Shown here: positions 26,837 to 35,679 of the stretch, piece by piece
Numbering within the stretch: position 1 is the stretch's first letter
Layout of the letters: each line of letters opens with the position of its first letter
Assembly: GCA_023663945.1 (NCBI GenBank)
Contig: JAMPGL010000009.1
Location: 22,783-86,782 of the forward strand
From: Lachnospiraceae bacterium
GTDB taxonomy: Bacteria > Bacillota > Clostridia > Lachnospirales > Lachnospiraceae
Reading direction: 5' to 3'
Length of the DNA stretch: 64,000 bases
The notes under the pieces: generated by a model
Databases searched by the model: none
Told to the model about the DNA's origin: nothing
What the model saw: the letters and a program-made list of their open reading frames with translations, nothing else
Translations under genes and position numbers: made by a program

Positions 26837-27614
26837 CAAACGATTTTACCATTTGAAAAAAATGCGTGATGATGAATATGCTTTTGTTATAAGCAAAAAT
26901 TTTCGTTGTGATGGGGAATTGGCAGAATCACAGGTCAGGAATTGTTTTTATTTTGCATATGATATGTCCTTTGGAGCGGGAGAGCACAGAGCATCCAGAA
27001 GTGGGGGAACCCATGAGAGGACTCCTTCAGAAATATTTATGAACACATTTCAGGGAAAAATATCAGAATGTGCTTTGTGTGATTACTTAAAAAAGGAAGA
27101 TATTGAGACTTCACAGGTGGATTTTCATGTGGAAGGGCTTGGAAAATGGGATTCTTATGATATTGAGTGTGGTGGAAAGCACATTGCCGTAAAATCAACA
27201 AAACATTATGGACAGCTTTTACTGTTAGAGACTCAGGACTGGAATAAGGAAGGAAAGTATATTACGAATTTAGAGACAGGAAATGAAGTATATGATTCGT
27301 TTGTTTTGGTTCGTATAAAACCGCCCATAGAGAAGAAGATAAAGGATTCCTTTTGGAGGCTTGACAAATCAGCGAAACTTAAGTATTTAATTGGCTGTGA
27401 ATGGAAGTATAATATAGCCGGATATATAACGAATGACGATTTAAAATACATTATTGAAAATAATTATATTATCAAAAAGGATCAAAAGATTGGAAAATAT
27501 AAAGAACCGTATAAAGGAACTAAGATGGATGCGGATAATTATTATGTTCAGGCTTCCAGTATGCGGAACAGCATCGACTTTATAAAGCGGATGAAAGAGT
27601 ATGCAAAAAGATAA
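26829..27614 (+). CDS. Putative second restriction nuclease, PD-(D/E)XK-like
   Basis: A 261-residue protein without a close named family that I recognise. The region GKWDSYDIECGGKHIAVKST resembles a PD-(D/E)XK core in which D is followed by a strand ending in VKST. Conserved aromatic and basic residues follow. The start at 26829 overlaps the upstream restriction gene by eight bases, with GGCAGGAG as ribosome-binding site. Position between the B3-domain protein and the methyltransferase suggests a partner subunit or a second nuclease of the same system. That role is inference. Confidence 0.65.
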   Translation: MSDKRFYHLKKMRDDEYAFVISKNFRCDGELAESQVRNCFYFAYDMSFGAGEHRASRSGGTHERTPSEIFMNTFQGKISECALCDYLKKEDIETSQVDFHVEGLGKWDSYDIECGGKHIAVKSTKHYGQLLLLETQDWNKEGKYITNLETGNEVYDSFVLVRIKPPIEKKIKDSFWRLDKSAKLKYLIGCEWKYNIAGYITNDDLKYIIENNYIIKKDQKIGKYKEPYKGTKMDADNYYVQASSMRNSIDFIKRMKEYAKR

Positions 27615-27685
27615 AGGAAAGAAATATTTGCGGTATGCCGCAGTATGTGATATGTTTTTAAAGGATAAAGCGAGGGAAAATTACT

Positions 27686-28693
27686 ATGTTACGATGTGCA
27701 TCCTTTTTTGCCGGTGTCGGCGGAATTGACAAAGGATTTGAAAATAATGAGCTGTTTAAGGTTGTATATGCAAATGAATTTGATCCTTATCCGGTCAGGA
27801 CTTATGAATTAAATTCCCGGCTGAAGGTAGACTGCCGGGATATTCGTGAAATTAAGGCGGATGAGATACCTGATTTTGATGTGCTTCTTGCGGGGTTTCC
27901 CTGTCAGGCTTTCAGCGTCGCCGGATACAGAAAGGGATTTGAGGACGAAAAAGGAAGAGGGACTTTATTTTTTGAGTTAATCAGAATCATAGAAGTCAAA
28001 AATCCGCAGATAGTTTTTCTTGAAAATGTTAAGAACTTAGTGGGACATGACGGAGGAAACACATTTAAAGTTATCAGTGAAGCTCTCAAAAAACACGGAT
28101 ATTTCGTGGAGCCGAAGGTTCTAAATGCGATGGAATATGGGAACACGCCTCAGAATCGGGAAAGAATCTATATTGTCTGCTTTAAAGATGAGAATGCGCG
28201 CAAGAACTTTCAATTTCCCCAGCCCATGCAGCTAAAGAAGAAGCTGGACGAGATTATTGATTTTAACGGGGGTGTGGATGAAAAATACTATTATCGGGAA
28301 GGAAAATATAAGGGAGACATTTATGAGAAGCTTGTAGAGGCGATGGATGACGACAGGGCAGTCTATCAATGGAGAAGAACGTATGTGAGAAAAAACAAAA
28401 GCGGTGTTGTTCCGACGCTGACGGCAAATCAGGGAGAAGGCGGGCATAATGTATGTTTGATAAAAACGCTTGGCGGCATAAGGAAAATGACGCCGCATGA
28501 ATGTTTTAATGCACAGGGATTTCCTGAGGATTTTAAGCTGCCGGATGATATGAGTGATGCAAGGCTTTATAAGCAGGCGGGAAATTCCGTATGCGTCTCT
28601 GTAATAGAGCGGATAGCTGATGAAATCGCCAATGCATATAACAAAAGTAAGGCGTCAGAATCTGCAAAAGGAAGTGCTTTGAGTGATCATTAA
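27686..28693 (+). CDS. dcm: DNA (cytosine-5-)-methyltransferase
   Basis: A 335-residue C5 methyltransferase with the motifs in the standard order. Motif I is ASFFAGVGGIDKGFE, motif IV FPCQAFS carries the catalytic Cys, motif VI is FLENVKNL, motif VIII is QNRERIY, and motif X is QAGNSVCVSVIERIA. The target-recognition region lies between VIII and IX (about 180-270). It protects host DNA against the restriction genes just upstream. The 3' end overlaps the following lipoprotein gene by 11 bases. Recognition sequence is unknown. Confidence 0.95.
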   Translation: MLRCASFFAGVGGIDKGFENNELFKVVYANEFDPYPVRTYELNSRLKVDCRDIREIKADEIPDFDVLLAGFPCQAFSVAGYRKGFEDEKGRGTLFFELIRIIEVKNPQIVFLENVKNLVGHDGGNTFKVISEALKKHGYFVEPKVLNAMEYGNTPQNRERIYIVCFKDENARKNFQFPQPMQLKKKLDEIIDFNGGVDEKYYYREGKYKGDIYEKLVEAMDDDRAVYQWRRTYVRKNKSGVVPTLTANQGEGGHNVCLIKTLGGIRKMTPHECFNAQGFPEDFKLPDDMSDARLYKQAGNSVCVSVIERIADEIANAYNKSKASESAKGSALSDH

Positions 28694-29789
28694 TAGATGG
28701 AAAAATAAAAGTGCTGCGATCTTATTCATGCTGACCGCAGCACTGATTTTGACCAGCTCCTGCGGATATAAAGAAGCAGAGGGTGTGGTTGAAAATCACA
28801 AACAAGCCGGAACAGAAAATGCTTCTGAACCTGAAAAATCAAAAGAGGAAGCCGTTCAGGAAAAAACGCCGGAAGAAATACTGGAAACGGCTCCTGAAGC
28901 TGGTTTAAATCAGACAGTTGCTGTTCACTATGGGGAGGCGTTCTCCGACTGTGGATTAAGTGTGAGCGGGGATATGCTGTACATGGATAGAAGCGCTCCT
29001 GATGAGAACAGCTTTTACATTGCAGAAATACCGGAAGCAGGACAGCAGATACCATGGATTTCCATAGGGCTGCCGGATCATATGGCAGTAAGGATGTTAA
29101 CAACCGACTATCAGGACAAATATCATGTATTATTGATGAAGATGGGTATGACGGTGATAGAGGATAGAGAATTTTATGTTCCAACCTATGAGGTCAGTTA
29201 TATTTGGACAATTAACCGAGAGGGAGAGGTAGAAAGAAAGCTGGATATTTCGGATTTATTTGCGGAAGAACAGAGAACCCCGACATGTTTTATCACGGAC
29301 TTAGAAGGAAATTATTACTTTGATATTGAAAACAAGATTTATAGGTTCAATCCGGATAGCGGCATTACAATGAAGTGGTCTTGCGAGGGGTATGAAATCG
29401 AAGCCCTTGCCTGCGGAAAATCAGGAAAGATTTACTGTATTTATGAAGATTATCAAGGGGTAGATGTTTTCGAACGATTAGAGGAAGATGGGATAAAAGA
29501 TATATGCATTTCATTGCCGAATTATGGCTGTAAATATGACTGTATGGCTGCAGGACTGGATACGGAGTTACTTATCTTTAATATGGAAGGAGGCATGTAT
29601 GCGTATGCAGACGGGGCTGACACTGTAAAGCAGCGTATATCGAAGAAAGACATGCCGGTGTCCGGCGAAAATGCGGCTATTCATGAAATTCTCTGCGATG
29701 GAAGATTATGGATAAGAGTCTATGATAAAGAGACTAAAGGGTGTACATTTTATTATATTCCGACAGCGGTTGAAGGAGGAAACGAATGA
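28683..29789 (+). CDS. Lipoprotein, propeller-like, function unknown
   Basis: The 368-residue protein starts with GTG inside the methyltransferase end. It has a lipoprotein signal with lipobox LTSSC, a charged linker (about 30-70), and a body with repeated strand patterns (ITDLEGNYYFDIENKIYRF, ALACGKSGKIYCIYEDY) suggesting a beta-propeller. The next gene, encoding a solute-binding lipoprotein, overlaps it by four bases, so the two are coupled. In related Firmicutes such regions can be joined in one longer protein; this looks like a split version. Ligand unknown. Confidence 0.7.
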   Translation: MIINRWKNKSAAILFMLTAALILTSSCGYKEAEGVVENHKQAGTENASEPEKSKEEAVQEKTPEEILETAPEAGLNQTVAVHYGEAFSDCGLSVSGDMLYMDRSAPDENSFYIAEIPEAGQQIPWISIGLPDHMAVRMLTTDYQDKYHVLLMKMGMTVIEDREFYVPTYEVSYIWTINREGEVERKLDISDLFAEEQRTPTCFITDLEGNYYFDIENKIYRFNPDSGITMKWSCEGYEIEALACGKSGKIYCIYEDYQGVDVFERLEEDGIKDICISLPNYGCKYDCMAAGLDTELLIFNMEGGMYAYADGADTVKQRISKKDMPVSGENAAIHEILCDGRLWIRVYDKETKGCTFYYIPTAVEGGNE

Positions 29790-31075
29790 AAAAGAGGATT
29801 ATGTTACTATTCGCTTTGGCTTTCTGCTTATCCTCCTGTGGAAGAAAGGAATCTCAGGAACCGGTTGTGCTGGTGCTTGCCGCCTTTCAGGAGCATTCGG
29901 AACTGCACAGGCAGGTGGACATATTTAACCAAAATCACCCGGATTATCAGATTGAAATAAAAAACTATCAAAGAGCAGACAGATCTGAGGAGGATGGGAT
30001 TGCCCAGATTCAGAGGGAAATTATATCCGGCGGAGGACCGGATTTGATTGATTTTGGAGATTCCTATTCTAATACGGATGTTATGGGAGGTTATACGGAG
30101 GATTTATTGCCATATCTTGAAGGAGAACGGGAGGAATATTTTACCAATATACTGGATTCTTTCTGCTATAAGGGCTGTTTATACGCCATTCCTACGCAAT
30201 TTTCCTTAGATACCTTTGCAGGCAGCAAGGAAGCGTTAGGCGGGCTGGAGCAGTGGAATGTTCAGGAAATGATCGCCTGTTATCAGGAACAGACGGAAGG
30301 CGTTATGCTGTACCCCGGTGAGACCAGATATGATGTTTTGAGCCGCATTCTTACAGGGAGCATGGAATATTATATTGACTGGGAAAGCGGCACATGCAGT
30401 TTCAATCAGGAGGAATTTAAGCAGGTGCTCTCTTTTGCCGCTTCTTTTCCAGAGGGATTGGAGCTGGATAATGATTTTTCCGTCAAGCAGGCATTCCTAG
30501 ACGGAAAAGCTTTGATTATTCCCACCCGTATCATGGGGATTTATGATATTGCCAGAGCAGAATATATTTTTGCCAGTACAGATATATCCTATATTGGTTA
30601 TCCGGTGGAGGGCACAAGCGGAACGGTGATTTCTCCAAAATCACCAGTGCTTGCAATCAGCGGGAAAAGCGAATATAAGGAAATCTGCTGGGAATTTATT
30701 AGTCAGTATCTTGGCGAAGAGTATCAAAAGAAGCTGAGCTTTCCGATTAACCGTGCGGCTATGGAGGAGAAGCTTGCGCAAAGTCTGGAAACGGAATATG
30801 ACATGGTAGATGGAGAGAAACAGCCGATGGTGAAGAGTCAGGTGAACTTTGAGGGAGACGACCAGCCTCAGGACATTTACTGCCTGACCAAGGAGCAGAC
30901 ACAGAGGCTTATGCAGTTGATAGAGTCCGCCAGTATCAATGACGCCTATGATCATCACTTATATCGGATTATTATGGATGAGGCAGACGGTTATTTCAGC
31001 GGTGATAAGACGCTGGATGAGACGGCGGACATTATACAGAATAAGGCGTCAATTTATGTCAGTGAAAATTCATAG
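29786..31075 (+). CDS. Extracellular solute-binding protein, family 1 (orphan)
   Basis: A 429-residue lipoprotein (lipobox LSSC). Its body follows the family-1 binding protein pattern: VLVLAAFQEHSELHRQVDIFNQNHPDYQIEI, then GGGPDLIDFGDSY. A late hinge region with CWEFISQYL is also visible. Family-1 proteins usually bind sugars or oligosaccharides for ABC importers. No permease or ATPase gene is near, so it would have to work with a transporter encoded elsewhere, or as a sensor. It overlaps the upstream lipoprotein gene by four bases (ATGA). Confidence 0.82.
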   Translation: MKKRIMLLFALAFCLSSCGRKESQEPVVLVLAAFQEHSELHRQVDIFNQNHPDYQIEIKNYQRADRSEEDGIAQIQREIISGGGPDLIDFGDSYSNTDVMGGYTEDLLPYLEGEREEYFTNILDSFCYKGCLYAIPTQFSLDTFAGSKEALGGLEQWNVQEMIACYQEQTEGVMLYPGETRYDVLSRILTGSMEYYIDWESGTCSFNQEEFKQVLSFAASFPEGLELDNDFSVKQAFLDGKALIIPTRIMGIYDIARAEYIFASTDISYIGYPVEGTSGTVISPKSPVLAISGKSEYKEICWEFISQYLGEEYQKKLSFPINRAAMEEKLAQSLETEYDMVDGEKQPMVKSQVNFEGDDQPQDIYCLTKEQTQRLMQLIESASINDAYDHHLYRIIMDEADGYFSGDKTLDETADIIQNKASIYVSENS

Positions 31076-31080
31076 TCAAA

Positions 31081-31201
31081 TACCCCGTAGCAAGCTGACG
31101 GGGCATCAAACTTGTAACGCAGCAAGCTGCGGGGTATTAGACCCTCGCGGCAGTCGTCAAGGTCATGCAAGCATGACTTTGACTCGTTGCTCGCGGGAAT
31201 A
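31081..31201 (+). repeat. Palindromic dispersed repeat, right copy, with an extra hairpin
   Basis: Bases 31170-31201 are the reverse complement of 23171-23202 with one mismatch. The unit is itself an imperfect hairpin (CTCGCGG ... CTCGCGGG). Just upstream is a CCCCGTAGC/CGGGG hairpin. It follows the last gene of the accessory block. Confidence 0.7.
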
Positions 31202-31226
31202 AAGGATTATGAAAAGAGACAGTTAG

Positions 31227-31255
31227 TTGATAATATGGATAAAAGTTGATATAAT
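31227..31255 (+). promoter_or_regulatory. Sigma-A promoter of the AbrB-type gene
   Basis: TTGATA at 31227-31232, a 17-base spacer and TATAAT at 31250-31255, followed by GAGAGGAGG before the ATG at 31299. Confidence 0.8.
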
Positions 31256-31298
31256 AAATGTAAGGAAAGTAAGGAATCCTTAGAGAGGAGGTTAATAT

Positions 31299-31556
31299 AT
31301 GGAACTTGCAAAAGTTACGTCAAAAGGACAAATTACAATTCCGATAGAGATTAGAAAAAAACTAGGTATCAAAGAAGGGAGTAAGGTACTGTTTTTGGAG
31401 GAAGCGGGGCGAATATATTTAGCAAATTCTTCTATGGAAGCATTGTTGGAGGCTCAGGCTGCATTTGCAGGAGAGGCAGAACGTGTTGGTCTGAAAACAG
31501 AAGAGGATGTTGTGGCGATGATTAAAGAACTGAGAAAGGATAGAACGGTGGTATAA
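31299..31556 (+). CDS. AbrB/MazE-type antitoxin, orphan
   Basis: An 85-residue protein with a swapped-hairpin AbrB domain in the first 47 residues (AKVTSKGQITIPIEIRKKLGI, GSKVLFLEE). A helical tail that would wrap a toxin partner follows. A strong promoter and GGAGG support expression. Such genes are normally followed by a PIN-domain or MazF toxin. Here only a 17-codon segment resembling a PIN toxin C-terminus follows, so the antitoxin seems to have lost its partner. Confidence 0.85.
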   Translation: MELAKVTSKGQITIPIEIRKKLGIKEGSKVLFLEEAGRIYLANSSMEALLEAQAAFAGEAERVGLKTEEDVVAMIKELRKDRTVV

Positions 31557-31558
31557 GC

Positions 31559-31612
31559 GTTGAAAAGCCGGAAATTCTGACGCCGATAGAATTTGCGGAG
31601 AGGTACTGTTGA
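31559..31612 (+). pseudogene. Possible C-terminal remnant of a PIN-domain toxin
   Basis: The frame starting at 31559 reads VEKPEILTPIEFAERYC then stop. PIN toxins of the COG1569 type commonly end in an ILTPxEF-like sequence, and such a toxin gene is expected directly after this antitoxin. The segment is short, so the assignment is tentative. Confidence 0.4.
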
Positions 31613-31620
31613 TGGAAGCA

Positions 31621-31644
31621 CCCTTTTAAACAAGGGATTATAAT
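31621..31644 (+). promoter_or_regulatory. -10 element and adjacent inverted repeat before glnA
   Basis: TATAAT at 31639-31644 lies about 20 bases before the glnA ribosome-binding site. A short inverted repeat, CCCTT and AAGGG around six bases, sits between the -35 and -10 positions and could be an operator. No good -35 is visible. Confidence 0.45.
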
Positions 31645-31665
31645 AAAGAAAGGAACGAAGCGGAA

Positions 31666-33000
31666 ATGAGAAAGAATTACTCCAAAGAAGATATTGTGAA
31701 TCTGGTGAAGGATGAGGACGTGGAATTTATCCGGTTACAGTTTACGGATATGTTCGGGAGCCTTAAGAACGTGGCAATTACTGCAAGCCAGCTTGAAAAG
31801 GCGTTGGATAACGAGTGCATGTTTGACGGCTCTTCCATAGAGGGATTTGTCCGGATTGAGGAGTCGGACATGTACCTGCATCCGGATCTTGATACCATGG
31901 CGATTTTTCCATGGAGGCCACAGCAGGGAAAGGTGGCAAGACTTATCTGTGATGTTTACCGGCCCGGCGGGGAGCCTTTTGAGGGGGATCCAAGGTATAT
32001 TTTGAAGCGTGCGCTGAAGGAAGCGGCTGACATGGGATATGTTTTCGAGGTGGGACCGGAGTGCGAATTTTTCCTTTTTCACACGGATGAAAATGGGCTG
32101 CCTACAACGCTGACTCACGAGAAGGCGGGATATTTCGATTTGGGACCGCTGGATTTGGGGGAAAATGCCAGGAGAGACATGGTGCTGACTCTTGAAGATA
32201 TGGGATTTGTGATTGAAACCTCTCATCATGAGGTGGCTCCGGCGCAGCACGAAATTGATTTTAAGTATGACGAGGCGCTCGCCACGGCGGATAATATTAT
32301 GACCTTCAAGCTGGCGGTCAAGACCATTGCAAAGCGGCATGGTCTGCATGCAACCTTCATGCCTAAGCCCAAGTTCGGCGTAAACGGCTCCGGTATGCAT
32401 ATTAACATGTCGATGTCAAAGGATGGCAGGAATGTGTTCCATGACCCGAATGATAAGCAGGGATTGAGTCAGGAAGCATACTATTTTATAGGGGGAATCA
32501 TGAAGCACATGAAGGGGATGACAGCCATCACGAATCCGCTGGTCAATTCCTACAAACGGCTGGTGCCCGGATATGAAGCACCGGTTTACCTTGCATGGAG
32601 CGCAACCAACCGCAGCCCGTTAATCCGGATACCGGCGACCAAGGGAGATAGAACGAGGATTGAGCTCCGCTGTCCGGATCCTTCCGCCAATCCTTATCTT
32701 GCATTGGCGGTATGTCTGCGGGCGGGACTTGACGGGATTGCAAACCAAATTCAGCCGCCGGCAAGCGTGGACTGTAATATTTTTGCTTTGTCCAAGGAGG
32801 AAAAGAAGGCTCTTGGCATTGAAGCTATCCCGGGGACATTGATTGAGGCGGTCAATGAGCTGGAGAAGGACGAGTTCATTCAGGAAGTTTTGGGAAAGCA
32901 TGTATCTTCCAAGTATATAGAGGCAAAGAAAGAGGAGTGGGCCGCTTACCGCGCTCAGGTCACAGACTGGGAGATTGCACAGTACTTGTATCAGTTTTAA
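31666..33000 (+). CDS. glnA: Glutamine synthetase, type I
   Basis: The 444-residue enzyme joins glutamate and ammonia with ATP. Visible GSI motifs include FDGSSIEGF, the metal-ligand region [28 protein letters not shown] and the [26 protein letters not shown] stretch split over the active site. Where GSI-beta enzymes carry the adenylylation tyrosine in NLYDLP, this one reads NIFALS. It therefore belongs to the GSI-alpha type, controlled by feedback and protein partners rather than by adenylylation. An ANTAR antiterminator gene lies 64 bases downstream on the same strand. Confidence 0.96.
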   Translation: MRKNYSKEDIVNLVKDEDVEFIRLQFTDMFGSLKNVAITASQLEKALDNECMFDGSSIEGFVRIEESDMYLHPDLDTMAIFPWRPQQGKVARLICDVYRPGGEPFEGDPRYILKRALKEAADMGYVFEVGPECEFFLFHTDENGLPTTLTHEKAGYFDLGPLDLGENARRDMVLTLEDMGFVIETSHHEVAPAQHEIDFKYDEALATADNIMTFKLAVKTIAKRHGLHATFMPKPKFGVNGSGMHINMSMSKDGRNVFHDPNDKQGLSQEAYYFIGGIMKHMKGMTAITNPLVNSYKRLVPGYEAPVYLAWSATNRSPLIRIPATKGDRTRIELRCPDPSANPYLALAVCLRAGLDGIANQIQPPASVDCNIFALSKEEKKALGIEAIPGTLIEAVNELEKDEFIQEVLGKHVSSKYIEAKKEEWAAYRAQVTDWEIAQYLYQF

Positions 33001-33064
33001 TCCAAAACATCAGTTTTAGAAACAAAACTATAACGATACAATGAGGAGATGAGGTGGTGTACAC

Positions 33065-33616
33065 ATGACGGGTGTAATCGTTGTCCTCCCCAAAATAGAT
33101 GATGCCAGAAACATTAAAAATCTGCTGGTGCGGAACGGAATTTCGGTTCCCGGCATCTGCACAACGGGGGCGCAGGCAATTGCGCTGGCGGATGGGCTCA
33201 GCGACGGCGTCGTGCTGTGCGGGTATAAGCTTGCCGACATGTTGTACTCACAGCTTAGGGAGGATCTTCCGCCGGGATTTGAGATGGTGCTTATGGCATC
33301 CCAGCAGGTGATAGGCAGCGGAACCGTAGCAGATGACATGATGTGTCTTGTAATGCCGCTTAAGGTTCATGACTTGATCAACACCATCGACATGGTGGTG
33401 CAGGGGATTGAGAGGCGGAAGCGGAAAAGGCGTGCCGCGCCAAAGGAGAGAAGCCAGGGAGACCGGCAGTTGATTGAGGAGGCTAAGAGCGTGCTGATGA
33501 GCCGGAACCACATGTCGGAGGAGGAAGCACACAGATATATTCAAAAATGCAGTATGGACAGCGGAACGAACATGGTGGAGACAGCGCAGATGGTGCTTGC
33601 CATGATGAGAGGCTGA
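33065..33616 (+). CDS. ANTAR-domain RNA-binding response regulator
   Basis: The 183-residue protein has a receiver-like N-terminal half (about 1-110). It then has a basic linker RRKRKRRAA and a C-terminal ANTAR domain (about 128-182) with EEAKSVLMSRNHMSEEEAHRYI and NMVETAQMVL. ANTAR domains bind paired hexanucleotide-loop hairpins in mRNA leaders and prevent termination. In Clostridia such regulators next to glnA are linked to nitrogen control. The usual phospho-accepting Asp position seems replaced (VVLCGYK), so it may sense another signal. No ANTAR-type double hairpin was seen in the short glnA leader. Confidence 0.86.
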   Translation: MTGVIVVLPKIDDARNIKNLLVRNGISVPGICTTGAQAIALADGLSDGVVLCGYKLADMLYSQLREDLPPGFEMVLMASQQVIGSGTVADDMMCLVMPLKVHDLINTIDMVVQGIERRKRKRRAAPKERSQGDRQLIEEAKSVLMSRNHMSEEEAHRYIQKCSMDSGTNMVETAQMVLAMMRG

Positions 33617-33639
33617 CCGATATATAAGTCGAAAACGGG

Positions 33640-33677
33640 TACCGTTTGAGTCAAAATGATTCAGACGGTATTTTTTT
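33640..33677 (+). terminator. Intrinsic terminator after glnA-ANTAR
   Basis: TACCGTTTGAGTCA and TGATTCAGACGGTA pair around a short loop and are followed by seven T. Confidence 0.88.
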
Positions 33678-33857
33678 ATAAATTTTTCTTTAGAAATATT
33701 TAAGAACTGGATACAGTTCTTGTTTAGATTTTCATTTTATGATGTCATTAATGATTAAAATCAAAAAAGGAAAATAATTGAAACATTTTTGATAGAATCC
33801 TCGTTATAAAAAATAGAGAACTGAGTAAGTCAATCAAAAGGGAAGCAGGAGGAGCAT

Positions 33858-34367
33858 ATGGAAATTGAAGCAATTATGGAATATTTTGTAAAATACGGAG
33901 GCGTTGCGATTTTTGTGATCGTGTTATTGGAATATTTAAATCTGCCCGGATTTCCGGCAGGGGTAATCATGCCTCTTGCAGGCGTATGGGCGGCAAGAGG
34001 AAATATTAGGTTTATCCCGGCAATTTTGATTACCGTAGCGGCGGGGTTAACGGGAAGCCTTATTTTGTACTTTGTTGGGTATGCCGGCGGTGATTTTGTC
34101 CTAAAAAAGTATTTGAACAAGTTCCCGAAGCAGCGTCCCGCGATTGAACAAAAACTGGAATGGGTGAGGGAGCGGGGATGCGCAGGGATTTTTTTCAGTA
34201 AGCTGATTCCCATGATCCGCACGCTGATTTCCATACCGGCAGGCGTATCAAAGATGAATCTGTTAAAATACACCATCAGCTCCGCCTTGGGAATTTTGGT
34301 CTGGAATTTGTTTTTTGTGGGAGCCGGGTATTTTCTCGGCGATGCAGTTTTTAAATATCTGGTATAG
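33858..34367 (+). CDS. DedA family membrane protein
   Basis: A 169-residue protein with four to five hydrophobic segments and the DedA/VTT-domain pattern: YGGVAIFVIVLLEYLNLPGFPAG near the start, and the later FFSKLIPMIRTLISIPAGVSKMN. DedA proteins are membrane transporters or scramblases; some members recycle undecaprenyl phosphate or move phospholipids. AGCAGGAGGAGC precedes the ATG. The GT4 glycosyltransferase starts 13 bases downstream, so the pair probably works on membrane lipids or envelope precursors. Confidence 0.86.
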   Translation: MEIEAIMEYFVKYGGVAIFVIVLLEYLNLPGFPAGVIMPLAGVWAARGNIRFIPAILITVAAGLTGSLILYFVGYAGGDFVLKKYLNKFPKQRPAIEQKLEWVRERGCAGIFFSKLIPMIRTLISIPAGVSKMNLLKYTISSALGILVWNLFFVGAGYFLGDAVFKYLV

Positions 34368-34380
34368 GGAGGCACTGTGA

Positions 34381-35598
34381 ATGAAGATTGCAATGATGAC
34401 AAACAGTTATAAGCCTTTTGTGGCGGGCGTGCCGATTTCCGTGGAAAGGCTGACAAAGGGGCTTCGGGCGCTGGGGCATCAGGTAGTAGTTTTTGCGCCA
34501 AGCTATGACAATCAGCAGCAGGAAGAGGATGTAGTGCGGTACGGTTCGCTCCTGCGCGGCATCGTGGGTGGGTTTTCCGTTCCAAATCATTTAGACCCCA
34601 AAATTGAGCGGGAATTTCGGAAGGGAAAGTTTGACGTGATTCATGTGCATCATCCCATGATGATTGGCAGTACGGCACGCTATCTGTCATGGAAATATCA
34701 AGTGCCGTTAGTCTATACCTATCATACAAGGTATGAGCAGTATTTGCACTATGTGGGGCTCAGTGGTTTAAAAGGGCTGATGCCGTTATACCTTCACACG
34801 GTTCTCCGCGGATGCGACATGGTGATTGCGCCTACTCCTGCCATTTCAAACTATCTTGAACAGATTCCGCTTCATGCGCAGGTGGAAGTGCTCCCCACAG
34901 GGCTGTCGGATGACAGTTTTTGGCCGGATGAAGACAGGGCGCAGAGGCTTCGGGAGGAGCTGGCAGGGTCAAAAACGCATCTATTCTGCACGGTGGCAAG
35001 GCTGGCAAAAGAAAAGAATCTGGAATTTCTATTGGAAAGCCTTTGGCATTATAAACAAAAAGCGGGTGCAGACTTTAAGCTGGCGCTCGTAGGCGATGGA
35101 CCGGAGCGGTCAAAACTGATGAAGCGTGCAAAGGCGCTTGAGATGGAGGAAGAGATTGTTTTTGCCGGACAGGTTCCCAATGAGGAGATTAAAAACTACT
35201 GCCGTGCCTCGGACTTGTTTTTGTTCACTTCCTGCTCGGAGACTCAGGGAATTGTTCTTTTGGAAGCTATGGCGGCAGGAACGCCGGTGCTTGCACTTAG
35301 GGCGACCGGAACAGACGATATTGTCATAAACGGGGAAAACGGATATATGACAGATGTGTCAGGTGAAAGAAGGAGGGATGAACAGCTTTTTGCACAAAAA
35401 CTGATGGATATTCTGGAAAAGAAGGAGCTGGATTTTCTGCGTCAGGGAGCGCTCCGCACGGCAGGCGGTTATAAGGGACTGCGGATTGCCGGATGTGCAG
35501 AAAAGTATTACAGCAAGGTTCTCTTTGCATATCAGGAAAAGAAGAGCAGATTTAGTGGGAACCCTTTGGCAGATATGCTATACTGGACAGGGCATTAA
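34381..35598 (+). CDS. Glycosyltransferase family 4, diacylglycerol glucosyltransferase-like
   Basis: The 405-residue GT-B enzyme starts MKIAMMTNSYKPFVAGVPISVERL with the GT4 acceptor-side pattern. Its C-terminal half has VARLAKEKNLEFLLES, ALVGDGPERSKL and the donor-binding CSETQGIVLLEAMAAGTPV. The start and HHPMMIGSTARYL resemble processive and non-processive glucosyl- and galactosyl-diacylglycerol synthases of Firmicutes, which make membrane glycolipids. GGGAGG lies upstream of the ATG. Following DedA closely, a membrane lipid role is plausible but not proven. Confidence 0.84.
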   Translation: MKIAMMTNSYKPFVAGVPISVERLTKGLRALGHQVVVFAPSYDNQQQEEDVVRYGSLLRGIVGGFSVPNHLDPKIEREFRKGKFDVIHVHHPMMIGSTARYLSWKYQVPLVYTYHTRYEQYLHYVGLSGLKGLMPLYLHTVLRGCDMVIAPTPAISNYLEQIPLHAQVEVLPTGLSDDSFWPDEDRAQRLREELAGSKTHLFCTVARLAKEKNLEFLLESLWHYKQKAGADFKLALVGDGPERSKLMKRAKALEMEEEIVFAGQVPNEEIKNYCRASDLFLFTSCSETQGIVLLEAMAAGTPVLALRATGTDDIVINGENGYMTDVSGERRRDEQLFAQKLMDILEKKELDFLRQGALRTAGGYKGLRIAGCAEKYYSKVLFAYQEKKSRFSGNPLADMLYWTGH

Positions 35599-35679
35599 GG
35601 ACAGCTCTGGAAAGCCGCGGGGATTATTGGCTTTGCGGACTGCTTATGAGAATCAGAGAAATTAGGAGGACGGGGAGAA

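Noticed and set aside
33778-33810. Promoter before the DedA gene (TTGAAA and TATAAA)
   Set aside because: The spacing is 21 bases, too long for a sigma-A promoter.
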